A DNA stretch of 5,770 nucleotides from Alphaproteobacteria bacterium (GCA_013003285.1 JABDJY010000391.1:1-5770); one strand, 5' to 3'; shown: positions 1-5,475, counted from the stretch's first letter. The notes: generated by a model from the sequence alone, not told the origin. Translations and numbers: made by a program.

Positions 1-178
1 GGGCTAAAAAGATCAATCGCATGGCGAAACGCTAACACGCGTCTTGGGGTTGGCGTAAACGATTAAGCGTGATCGCATTGACTCGCATGGCGAACTGATT
101 GAATTTTCGCGCAATCAACTGGGGCGGCGCGGTAGCGCGTTCGGCCCTTAAACTTCTCCTTGATTCATCGAGCCTGGC
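1..178. other. Left-edge region upstream of the racemase-family gene, mostly non-coding
   Basis: No convincing complete gene lies here. Two plus-strand frames are open from the left edge and could be the tail of an upstream gene. One ends at the TAA at 33-35 and would give the basic C-terminus AKKINRMAKR. The other ends at the TAA at 64-66 and would give about 21 residues. Neither can be assigned from so little sequence. The stretch also holds a 12-bp direct repeat (17-28 and 83-94) and a possible -35 element TTGACT at 78-83, listed separately. Confidence 0.4.
17..94. repeat. 12-bp direct repeat pair TCGCATGGCGAA
   Basis: TCGCATGGCGAA occurs exactly at 17-28 and 83-94, 66 bp start to start, about six helical turns. 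A shorter related string, ATCGCAT, sits at 72-78. The right copy begins at the last base of TTGACT (78-83), which resembles a -35 hexamer. If that hexamer is real, a protein bound to the repeat would sit in promoter spacing. The repeat is seen directly; a regulatory role is inference. Confidence 0.35.
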
Positions 179-841
179 ATGACCCAATCCCCCAACATCG
201 TTCTTTTCTCTGTCCACAAGGACGCCATGGCAGCTGCCGTCCGCGCCTTCGCCGAAGACTGGCCCGCGGCGCGAACCAGCAATATTCTCGAAGACGGTCT
301 GTTCGAATGGGTTCGCGCGACCGGCGGCGTGGTGCCGGAAATGTATGACGCCTTCCAGACGCTTACCCGCTATGCGGTCGGGCGCGGCGCCGACGGCATT
401 CTCTATTCTTGCTCGGCCTTCGGGGAATGTATCGACGCCTGTATCGCCGAATTCGACATTCCGATGTTGAAGCCCAATGACGCGATGATCGAAAAAGCAC
501 TGGATCAGGGATCGCGCATCGCCGTGGTCGCGACGGTGGCGGCGACGATTCCCACGATTGCGGTCGAAATCGAGGACATGGCGGCACAGCGGGGGCAGGA
601 GATCGAGCTTGTACCCTATGTGGTGGGTGGTGCGTTCGACGCTTTGGCGGGCGGTGATGCGGCATTGCACGACCGGTTGGTGGCGGAAGCCGCCGGTGAA
701 ATCAAAAATTGCGATGTGATTACCCTGGCGCAGTTCACCTTGTCGCGGGCGGTACCGTCAGTCGCAGCCGTAACCGATATCCCGGTGTTCAATTCACCCG
801 GTGCGGCGGTCGCGAAAATGCGTGAGATGCTTGGCGCGTAA
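179..841 (+). CDS. Aspartate/glutamate racemase-superfamily protein, single-cysteine variant
   Basis: A 220-residue soluble protein with the two-lobed fold pattern of the Asp/Glu/hydantoin racemase superfamily. Racemases of this group use two cysteines, one per lobe, as acid and base to invert an alpha carbon. The N-terminal-lobe cysteine is present as C78 in GILYSCSAFG, after the GRGADG strand. The second-lobe position, normally the Cys of LGCTH or similar, reads DVITLAQFTLS, so Q185 occupies the expected place. A two-base racemase mechanism is therefore doubtful, and a lyase, decarboxylase-like or one-cysteine isomerase reaction is possible. Substrate is unknown. The length is close to family size and the protein looks intact. 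The ATG at 179 fits the start of the first strand (NIVLFSV), but no good Shine-Dalgarno sequence precedes it. There is no same-strand partner; it converges on the DUF4126 gene. Superfamily assignment is firm, exact reaction is not. Confidence 0.85.
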   Translation: MTQSPNIVLFSVHKDAMAAAVRAFAEDWPAARTSNILEDGLFEWVRATGGVVPEMYDAFQTLTRYAVGRGADGILYSCSAFGECIDACIAEFDIPMLKPNDAMIEKALDQGSRIAVVATVAATIPTIAVEIEDMAAQRGQEIELVPYVVGGAFDALAGGDAALHDRLVAEAAGEIKNCDVITLAQFTLSRAVPSVAAVTDIPVFNSPGAAVAKMREMLGA

Positions 842-850
842 GGAAAGGAA

Positions 851-874
851 AAGAGCCGCTCTAGCGCGGCTCTT
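851..874. terminator. Hairpin between convergent genes, probable terminator
   Basis: AAGAGCCGC (851-859) and GCGGCTCTT (866-874) form a perfect 9-bp GC-rich stem with a 6-nt loop. It begins 10 bp after the TAA of the racemase-family gene. On the minus strand the stem is followed by a pyrimidine-rich TTCCTTTCCTT, so it fits better as terminator of the minus-strand gene; on the plus strand there is no T-run beyond the stem itself. The right arm and most of the loop lie inside the last codons of the DUF4126 frame (Glu-Glu-Pro-Arg-stop). Confidence 0.65.
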
Positions 875-1571
875 CACCTCCGGAGGGTAGGGATAGGGCG
901 ATCCCGGCCGGGCCGTCGCCCTTGGATGTGGTGCCTGCATCGGCGCTCGCGCTTGCCGTAGCAGCTTCGGGTTCCGGCTTCTGGCCGAACAAGCGGCCGA
1001 TGGCCTGCGCCAGTGCTTTGATGCCGCGCCAGATTTTCGGCAGCAGCCAGATCATCAGCACGATGAACGCCACCAGCAATCCGATGAACACCACCGGATG
1101 ATTGAGCGCTACCCACAGGCCGCCGATGACGGCGACGTCTTCGAGGATCGACGCGGTCCAGTTGGAGAAAGGTTCGGGCGAAGTATTGATCAGCGCGCGT
1201 GATCCAGCCTTCGTGGCATGGGTCGCGCCGGCCAAACCGCCGCCGACAACCAACGCAGCCAATTCGACGCCCACATTAACGTCGCCAACCGCACCAGCAG
1301 CCAGTGCAGCACCGGCGGGGATGCGGATGAAGGTGTGGATGGTGTCCCATCCGGTATCGACGCCCGGCACCTTGTCGGCACAAAATTCGACCATGTACAT
1401 CAATACCGCCGCGCCGATGACTAGCGGGTTCTCCAGGATCAATAGATCCGGTGGCAAATCGATATTTCCGGTGGAGCCCATAAGGCCGAGTACGGCGATG
1501 GCAGCGTATAGATTAATACCGCTTGCCCAGGCGACGCCCAGTGTCAGGGCGATAGTTTCAGCGATTCCCAC
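861..1571 (-). CDS. DUF4126 family integral membrane protein
   Basis: A 236-residue membrane protein of unknown function. The family signature is the stretch from F63 to G87, containing ADKVPGVDTGWDTIHTF and IRIPAG. Hydrophobic segments lie at about residues 5-31, 49-65, 85-120 (Gly/Ala-rich) and 140-172. Residues 172-185 are basic and amphipathic. The last 50 residues are rich in Ala, Ser, Thr, Pro and Gly, look disordered and probably hang in the cytoplasm. The start is a GTG at 1571-1569 with GGGGA just upstream; an in-frame TAA at 1592-1590 leaves no earlier start. A TATAGT at 1604-1599 on the minus strand could be a -10 box, but I see no matching -35. The gene shares its strand with the unknown gene behind it, 117 bp away, so co-transcription is uncertain. 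Family assignment is by signature; no role can be deduced. Confidence 0.85.
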   Translation of the reverse strand: MGIAETIALTLGVAWASGINLYAAIAVLGLMGSTGNIDLPPDLLILENPLVIGAAVLMYMVEFCADKVPGVDTGWDTIHTFIRIPAGAALAAGAVGDVNVGVELAALVVGGGLAGATHATKAGSRALINTSPEPFSNWTASILEDVAVIGGLWVALNHPVVFIGLLVAFIVLMIWLLPKIWRGIKALAQAIGRLFGQKPEPEAATASASADAGTTSKGDGPAGIALSLPSGGEEPR

Positions 1572-1688
1572 AGCTTCCCCGTTTGCTGATTATGTTGGAC
1601 TATACGTGGGGGCTGGGCGCGCGATTTCAACGCCACAAGGCGCAGAATACTCAGCGCTAGATAAATTAAACCTATATATTTCAGCTAA

Positions 1689-2465
1689 TTACGCGTCTGC
1701 CTTCGAGCGTTTCTTCCGCCCCTTAAATAGCCACTGGAACATCGGTCCATAGGCTTCCTGAGCGCGAATTCGCTGCGCTTGGGTGTTGGCGTGATGCTCG
1801 ATTTGCGCCCCTGCCGAGGCCGGTCCATCGCCGACATCGCAGATGCGATCGATCAGGTCGATGGCCTTATTCCAGTACCAACCCGAATCGGCCTGGTTCG
1901 CCGGATGGCGGGCCAAGTCTGAAATGAACGAGGCGCAGGAATTGGCCACAAGTTCATCGCTGCCGCGGGCGCAGGCGCGCAGCAAATAACGAATATCGTT
2001 CTGTCGTCCGCGATCAAGGCCCAGATTGTGCGCCTCGCGCCGCACCAGTCCGATTAGGGTGTTCAACTCGTCCGGATCGAAGGCTTGCGAGCTGACCCGT
2101 AATTGTGCCGCCAATTCGTCGGATAGGGGATGACCGTTATCTTGCGCCCAGCGGGGTAGCACTTCACCGAGGATTCCGTTGACCAGCACCCAGGCCCGGC
2201 CGCGAGCCAAGCCGTCGCGGGTGCCGACAATACGCGGCGCGAAGGGTTTTAAGGTCTGCCGTGCCTCGCAGTCGATGCCGTCATTCACCTTGATCGCGAA
2301 TGTGGCGATGACCGGGCAGGCGCCGGACGGCCGGTCGGTATGGCGTTCGCCGGCGAGCAAGGCGACCAGCGACATGACGCAGAGTTCGTTGACGCTTCGG
2401 TCACCGACCCGTGGCACAAGCGAAATACTGTCATAGAGGCGTTGGTGTGAAATATCGGTGGTCAT
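1689..2465 (-). CDS. Conserved-looking hypothetical protein, soluble, unknown function
   Basis: A 258-residue protein I cannot assign to a named family. It has no signal peptide and no membrane segment. The N-terminal part (about residues 18-85) looks like the conserved core: LCVMSLVALLAGERHTDRP, then a Cys-Pro-Val turn (CPVIATF), a VND motif and PFAPRIVGTRDG. The middle (about 85-215) is mainly helical with many Arg, Asp and Trp residues, including GLVRREAHNLGLDRGRQNDI and a Cys/Ala/Arg helix (LLRACARG). The tail is basic (FKGRKKRSKADA) and could touch nucleic acid or membrane. The ATG at 2465-2463 is supported by an open frame with normal composition, although the Shine-Dalgarno match (GGGA, about 9 bp upstream) is weak. 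It is divergent from the hydrolase gene and may share regulatory DNA with it. That it is a real gene is likely; its function is open. Confidence 0.75.
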   Translation of the reverse strand: MTTDISHQRLYDSISLVPRVGDRSVNELCVMSLVALLAGERHTDRPSGACPVIATFAIKVNDGIDCEARQTLKPFAPRIVGTRDGLARGRAWVLVNGILGEVLPRWAQDNGHPLSDELAAQLRVSSQAFDPDELNTLIGLVRREAHNLGLDRGRQNDIRYLLRACARGSDELVANSCASFISDLARHPANQADSGWYWNKAIDLIDRICDVGDGPASAGAQIEHHANTQAQRIRAQEAYGPMFQWLFKGRKKRSKADA

Positions 2466-2536
2466 CGATCACAATCCCAGCTGGCTGTAAGAATAGAGTG
2501 CAGCAGAACCTTTAGGGGTTAAGGATAGTCCATCTG

Positions 2537-2570
2537 TAGTGGTCACGTCCAACGATTGAATTCACCACTA
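2537..2570. promoter_or_regulatory. Inverted repeat in the divergent intergenic region, possible operator
   Basis: TAGTGGT (2537-2543) and ACCACTA (2564-2570) are perfect 7-bp inverted arms separated by 20 bp. An internal palindrome, TGAATTCA (2557-2564), touches the right arm. The element sits just upstream of the putative hydrolase promoter, where an activator or repressor dimer could bind. The symmetry is seen directly; the regulatory role is inference. Confidence 0.35.
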
Positions 2571-2573
2571 GTC

Positions 2574-2603
2574 TTTACGCTCATACCCAGACTCACCGAT
2601 AAT
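2574..2603 (+). promoter_or_regulatory. Putative sigma-70-type promoter of the alpha/beta hydrolase gene
   Basis: TTTACG (2574-2579, four of six matches to TTGACA) is followed after 18 bp by GATAAT (2598-2603, five of six matches to TATAAT). Initiation near 2610 would leave a leader of about 20 nt, just enough to hold the AGAGGA ribosome-binding site (2621-2626) before the ATG at 2630. Confidence 0.45.
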
Positions 2604-2629
2604 TTAGATGATTAGTTACGAGAGGATGA

Positions 2630-3481
2630 ATGGTCGAAATCACGCAAAACATCATTAAAGCCAATGGCATAAACCTGCATTACCGCGAGGCCGGGCAGGG
2701 GCCGGCGATGATTTTACTCCATGGCTGGCCGCAAACCTCCTATGCGTGGCGAAAGGTCATTTCTCCGTTATCCGACCGTTATCGCGTTATCGCGCCGGAT
2801 TTGCGCGGCATGGGCGATTCCGACAAGCCCGCCGGCGGCTACGATATGCGCACCGTCGCCACGGACATTCGCCAGCTTGCCGCCGTCCTGGGCCTAGAGA
2901 ATGTCTATCTGGTCGGCGCCGATTGGGGCGGGTTGGTGGCGCGGCGCTATGCCTTGGATTGGCCGGGCGAACTGGCGCGGTTGGCCATCGTCGATATCGT
3001 GCCTCACGGCCAGATCTTCGAAAATTTCACCGTCGAATACGCCAAAGGGGCCTGGCATTATTTTTTCAACGCCGTGCCCGATTTGCCGGAGAGTTTGGTG
3101 GCGCATGACGTTCGCGGGTTTCTGCACGCCTTCGGTCGACCGAAATATCATAATCCCGCCGATCTAGAAGACGCGCTCGACGAATATGTTCGCGCCTATT
3201 CCCAGCCCGGCGCCCTGCGCGGCGGCTTTGCCTATTACAAAGCCATGTTTGCGGAGAACCGGCGACTCGATGAAGAGAGTTTAGGTAAGACCATTCAAGA
3301 GCCGGTGCATTGTATTTGGGGCAATAGCGGCGGTATGGGCGGCCCCTTCGATGTTCTGGAAATGTGGCGGCCCGATGCGCCGCAGGTGACGGGACGCGGA
3401 ATCGATGCATGTGGGCATTATGTGCATGAGGAAGCGCCGGACATTTTGGTCGAGGAACTTCTCGCGTTCGGCGATGTTTAA
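2630..3481 (+). CDS. Alpha/beta hydrolase, fluoroacetate dehalogenase / epoxide hydrolase-like
   Basis: A 283-residue cytoplasmic alpha/beta hydrolase with an Asp nucleophile. Oxyanion-hole motif: H31-G-W-P34. Family strand motif: PDLRGMGDSDKP (56-67). Nucleophile elbow: VGADWGG with D98. Catalytic acid: probably D122 in IVDIVPH, 24 residues after the nucleophile as in fluoroacetate dehalogenase. The site after strand 7 that supplies the acid in epoxide hydrolases reads IWGNSGG and has no Asp. Catalytic His: H263 in CGHYVHEEAP. The cap region has WHYFF (142-146) and a Tyr pair (Y202, Y203). The two arginines that hold the carboxylate of fluoroacetate are replaced by W99 and L102, so a haloacetate substrate is doubtful. 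Tryptophan after the nucleophile is usual in epoxide hydrolases and haloalkane dehalogenases. The ATG at 2630 has AGAGGA just upstream. A coiled-coil gene follows 39 bp later. Fold and nucleophile are secure; substrate is not. Confidence 0.85.
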   Translation: MVEITQNIIKANGINLHYREAGQGPAMILLHGWPQTSYAWRKVISPLSDRYRVIAPDLRGMGDSDKPAGGYDMRTVATDIRQLAAVLGLENVYLVGADWGGLVARRYALDWPGELARLAIVDIVPHGQIFENFTVEYAKGAWHYFFNAVPDLPESLVAHDVRGFLHAFGRPKYHNPADLEDALDEYVRAYSQPGALRGGFAYYKAMFAENRRLDEESLGKTIQEPVHCIWGNSGGMGGPFDVLEMWRPDAPQVTGRGIDACGHYVHEEAPDILVEELLAFGDV

Positions 3482-3520
3482 TCGTGGTGCGAATAACGGG
3501 TGATGGGGAAGGGTAATCGG

Positions 3521-3988
3521 ATGGGCGATTCCGGCAACCGGAAACGGTCGAAGAAATCCAAGCGCTCCAAGCGGGATAAGGCGGCCAAGAAAATCCGGGC
3601 GGCACAACGCGCCGAACGGTCGGCGGGGCCGTCGCCGGCAGAAACGGCTGACGTTGCGACGGACCTGTCATCGGAGAGCCGGGAATTGGTCATCGAACTC
3701 CAACGCACCGAGCTTTCCCGCCTGTTGCGCGAACAACAGCGTTTGAACGACCGGGTCGATCAGCTGTTGCAGCTACACGAACGCGAGCAGGTCTTGCGGC
3801 AGCAGATGCAGGCGGCCCTCGACAACCTCTCGACCCAACGGGCGCTGCCGTCGCCGGAACGGGCCGAACGCGAGCAGCAGCAATTGGTCGAGCGGGTTAA
3901 CCGCGCGGAGAGTAAATTCAGCGCGCTGCAATCGGCCGTTGGCCGGTTGGTGTCAGTGATCGAGCGCCAGACCGCGTCAGCGCAATAA
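3521..3988 (+). CDS. Small basic coiled-coil protein, unknown function
   Basis: A 155-residue protein from the preferred ATG at 3521, which has AAGGG (3509-3513) seven bases upstream. An earlier start (GTG at 3500 or ATG at 3503) would add six or seven residues but has a poorer ribosome-binding site. Residues about 4-35 are extremely Lys/Arg/Ser-rich (RKRSKKSKRSKRDKAAKK), a probable disordered tail able to bind nucleic acid or acidic surfaces. Residues about 50-150 are rich in Leu, Gln, Glu and Arg in heptad-like spacing and should form one or two long coiled-coil helices, broken near a Pro-Ser-Pro turn (LPSPER). There is no cysteine, signal peptide or membrane segment. It begins 39 bp after the hydrolase stop on the same strand, so the two are probably one transcript. 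I do not recognise the family; a scaffold or nucleoid/RNA-associated role would be speculation. Confidence 0.7.
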   Translation: MGDSGNRKRSKKSKRSKRDKAAKKIRAAQRAERSAGPSPAETADVATDLSSESRELVIELQRTELSRLLREQQRLNDRVDQLLQLHEREQVLRQQMQAALDNLSTQRALPSPERAEREQQQLVERVNRAESKFSALQSAVGRLVSVIERQTASAQ

Positions 3989-4003
3989 ACAGGGCCTGTT
4001 TAT
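3985..4003. terminator. 19-bp palindrome between convergent genes, possible bidirectional terminator
   Basis: ATAAACAGGGCCTGTTTAT is perfectly symmetric: two 9-bp arms around a central G. It includes the TAA stop of the coiled-coil gene and ends 3 bp before the TAG of the universal stress gene. As RNA it could fold to a 7-bp stem with a 5-nt loop from either strand, which suits a shared terminator. The stem is AU-rich and no separate U-run follows, so it may be weak or may instead be a protein-binding site. Confidence 0.4.
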
Positions 4004-4006
4004 CGC

Positions 4007-4873
4007 CTAGTGCGCCATCAGTACCGGGATCTGCGCCTCGTTCAAAATATGGTTGGTGGCGCCGCCGAAAATCATTTGCCGCAACCGGCTCTGGGTATAA
4101 CCGCCCTTGATCAGTAGATCTGCGCCCAGCTTCGCTGATTCTTCGATCATCACCACACCCGCGGCTGTGGGCGAGCGTTTGCCCGTCGCCGTTTGCGCCG
4201 ACGCGGTCACACCGTGACGGCTGAGACTTTCGGCCACCTCTTCGGCGCTGGGGCCGGGCACCATCGCGCCCTCGACGGCGAGGACGGTGATCCGTTCGGC
4301 GCTTTGCAGGAACGGCAAGGCAAAAGCCAGTGCCCGCGCCGTTTCGGTGCTGCCGTTCCACCCGACGACCACATTGCGCGCCAAAGTCTGCGGCGCCGTC
4401 GGCGGCGCAATAAGGACCGGCCGGCCGGACTCAAACAACACCGTCTCCAGCGTGTTCATCGCCGGCGTGAGCACCCCCGGTGTCGGCCTGCCCACGACAA
4501 TCAGATCGAATACCCGGCCGCGTTGACCGAAAATGCCAATGCCGGGCGCCTCGTCCTCGACCCAGCGGGCGCAAAGCCCCGACATGCTGGCGGAGGAAGC
4601 AACGCTCAATCCATTGTCGCGCACGAAACCATCGAACTGGGCCTGCAGGCGCCGGGTGCGGGTTTCCTGTTCCTGCTCGAATTGCTCTTCGGTTCCGGCG
4701 AGGGCGGCAACGCCACCTTCGAACCCGACGGCAATCGCGCCGGCGAGCGAGGGCCGAATGCAAAGCCCTTCGATATAACTGTCGAACTGGCGCGCCACCA
4801 ATAAGGTGGTTGCCAACACCGAGGGCAGCACTTCGCTTTCCTCCAGCGGTACCAATATCGATTTATATCCCAT
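4007..4873 (-). CDS. Universal stress protein with two tandem UspA domains
   Basis: A 288-residue cytoplasmic protein built of two UspA-like domains, a family often induced by starvation or oxidative and membrane stress; many members bind ATP. The N-terminal domain (about 1-155) starts with YKSILVPLEES and ends with SGRPVLIAPP; its nucleotide loop region reads VGRPTPG and is degenerate. The C-terminal domain (about 163-288) has VVVGWNGSTETARALAFALPFL, then near residues 250-288 the loop KGGYTQSRLRQ, FGGATNHIL and the final strand IPVLMAH. This matches the G-2x-G-9x-G(S/T) ATP motif except that Thr stands for the second Gly. The ATG at 4873 is preferred over the GTG at 4885 because the first strand follows it directly and AGGGGTGG lies upstream. 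The gene stands alone, convergent with the coiled-coil gene. Family is secure; the stress signal is unknown. Confidence 0.9.
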   Translation of the reverse strand: MGYKSILVPLEESEVLPSVLATTLLVARQFDSYIEGLCIRPSLAGAIAVGFEGGVAALAGTEEQFEQEQETRTRRLQAQFDGFVRDNGLSVASSASMSGLCARWVEDEAPGIGIFGQRGRVFDLIVVGRPTPGVLTPAMNTLETVLFESGRPVLIAPPTAPQTLARNVVVGWNGSTETARALAFALPFLQSAERITVLAVEGAMVPGPSAEEVAESLSRHGVTASAQTATGKRSPTAAGVVMIEESAKLGADLLIKGGYTQSRLRQMIFGGATNHILNEAQIPVLMAH

Positions 4874-5029
4874 TTGATCTGCCACCCCTGGTTTGATCGA
4901 GTATCTATAATGTCCCTAGGTTACCCCGAAGGGCAAGCGCAGTGCGACTTATGAGATATAGCACTATGGTCGCAGCGGCGGTTGCCTCGGTGGCGGCCTT
5001 CGGGTACATAACCGCCGTTCCGAAAAGGC
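4874..5029. other. Intergenic region between the universal stress gene and the first tRNA-Leu
   Basis: This stretch must hold the promoter of the minus-strand stress gene and probably that of the first tRNA. A perfect TATAAT occurs on the plus strand at 4906-4911, but nothing like a -35 box stands 16-18 bp before it. On the minus strand the same place reads TTATAGATA, a possible -10 region for the stress gene. A plus-strand frame opening with a GTG at 4942 looks signal-peptide-like but runs straight into the tRNA and is not called. Confidence 0.4.
4982..5010 (+). promoter_or_regulatory. Possible promoter of the first tRNA-Leu gene
   Basis: TTGCCT (4982-4987) and TACATA (5005-5010) are spaced by 17 bp. 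Initiation would fall near 5017, some 13 bp before the mature tRNA. The -35 match is four of six and the -10 match is weak, so this rests mainly on position. Confidence 0.3.
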
Positions 5030-5116
5030 GCGGCAGTGGCGGAATTGGTAGACGCGCAACGTTGAGGGCGTTGTGGGGGAAACCCCGTGGAGGTTCAAGT
5101 CCTCTCTGCCGCACCA
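5030..5116 (+). tRNA. tRNA-Leu, anticodon GAG
   Basis: An 87-nt class II tRNA with every arm visible. Acceptor stem GCGGCAG (5030-5036) pairs with CTGCCGC (5106-5112), then A and an encoded CCA (5114-5116). The D arm contains the AATTGGTAGA loop. Anticodon stem CAACG/CGTTG encloses the loop TTGAGGG with GAG at 5064-5066. The long variable arm GGGGGAAACCCC is typical of leucine and serine tRNAs. The T loop is TTCAAGT. It reads CUC and CUU leucine codons. A second leucine tRNA follows 94 bp downstream. Confidence 0.97.
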
Positions 5117-5153
5117 TCGGGACGTTCTTGGGACCGGCGCCATCAAAAGCGGG

Positions 5154-5182
5154 GCCACCCTTGATCCGCCGCGCCGGGTGGC
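5154..5182 (+). promoter_or_regulatory. Hairpin in the tRNA spacer, possibly overlapping a promoter for the second tRNA
   Basis: GCCACCC (5154-5160) and GGGTGGC (5176-5182) form a perfect 7-bp stem around a 15-nt loop. No T-run follows, so it is not a classical terminator. The loop starts with TTGATC (5161-5166), which pairs in spacing (17 bp) with TATCAG (5184-5189) as a weak -35/-10 set placed to start near 5196, just before the second tRNA at 5211. The stem could instead be a processing signal in a joint precursor. Confidence 0.3.
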
Positions 5183-5210
5183 GTATCAGGCGGTCCGAAC
5201 CATGTGCCGT

Positions 5211-5297
5211 GCGGCTGTGGCGGAATTGGTAGACGCGCTAGCTTCAGGTGCTAGTGGGGGCAACCCCGTGGAAGTTCGAGTCTTCTCAGCCGCACCA
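5211..5297 (+). tRNA. tRNA-Leu, anticodon CAG
   Basis: An 87-nt class II tRNA. Acceptor stem GCGGCTG (5211-5217) pairs with CAGCCGC (5287-5293), then A and encoded CCA (5295-5297). Anticodon stem CTAGC/GCTAG encloses loop TTCAGGT with CAG at 5245-5247. The variable arm GGGGGCAACCCC and T loop TTCGAGT are as expected. It reads the CUG codon, usually the commonest leucine codon in GC-rich genomes. By hand alignment it differs from its upstream neighbour at about 14 of 87 positions, eight of them in the anticodon arm, with paired compensating changes in the acceptor stem. Confidence 0.97.
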
Positions 5298-5475
5298 CTC
5301 TCTTTACAATTTGGTTACGGCCTGCGGGCCAAGATGGTGAAAGTCCCTTGTTTGTCAAAGGGATGGGCGCAATCAATAATCTCGGCATTCGCGTTAATTG
5401 CCATGGCGGGCGGCGAATTTATCCCTATATGATAGGCGCGGCATTGAGATGTCGCGGCGAGAGGAATTGAGACGA
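5298..5475. other. Intergenic region between the second tRNA-Leu and the DUF502 gene
   Basis: No convincing gene lies here. TCCCTT (5344-5349) and AAGGGA (5358-5363) could form a 6-bp hairpin, but no T-run follows, so it is a doubtful tRNA terminator. TATGAT (5428-5433) resembles a -10 box for the DUF502 gene; no good -35 precedes it. Confidence 0.4.

Noticed and set aside
32..670. Long minus-strand frame of 212 residues opposite the racemase-family gene
   Set aside because: It is rich in Arg and His with no recognisable motif, a typical antisense shadow in GC-rich DNA; the plus frame has clear family motifs.
1102..1752. Plus-strand 216-residue frame opposite the DUF4126 gene
   Set aside because: It has low-complexity Ala/Pro/Thr composition and no motif, while the minus strand carries the DUF4126 signature.
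3066..3671. Minus-strand 201-residue frame opposite the hydrolase and coiled-coil genes
   Set aside because: Its composition is Arg/Pro-rich, it spans two real genes on the other strand and has no motif.
4193..4804. Plus-strand 203-residue frame opposite the universal stress gene
   Set aside because: It is Arg/Gly/His-rich without structure; the minus strand encodes both UspA domains intact.
4906..4911. Perfect TATAAT as a promoter for the tRNA genes
   Set aside because: No -35-like hexamer lies at 16-18 bp and it is about 120 bp from the tRNA; it is kept only as a remark.
4964..5158. Minus-strand frames across the first tRNA with EDLNLHGVSPTTPS-like or RGLEPPRGFPHNA-like peptides
   Set aside because: These are the familiar spurious translations antisense to leucine tRNA genes, not real proteins.
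4942..5232. Plus-strand 96-residue frame with a signal-peptide-like start (VAAAVASVAAFGYITA)
   Set aside because: It runs straight through the tRNA-Leu gene, starts with GTG and has no good ribosome-binding site.
5073..5432. Plus-strand 119-residue frame running through the second tRNA
   Set aside because: The AELVDALASGASGGN-like peptide is a translation of the tRNA itself. The remaining 32-residue end from an ATG at 5334 has a hydrophobic centre but only a weak ribosome-binding site.
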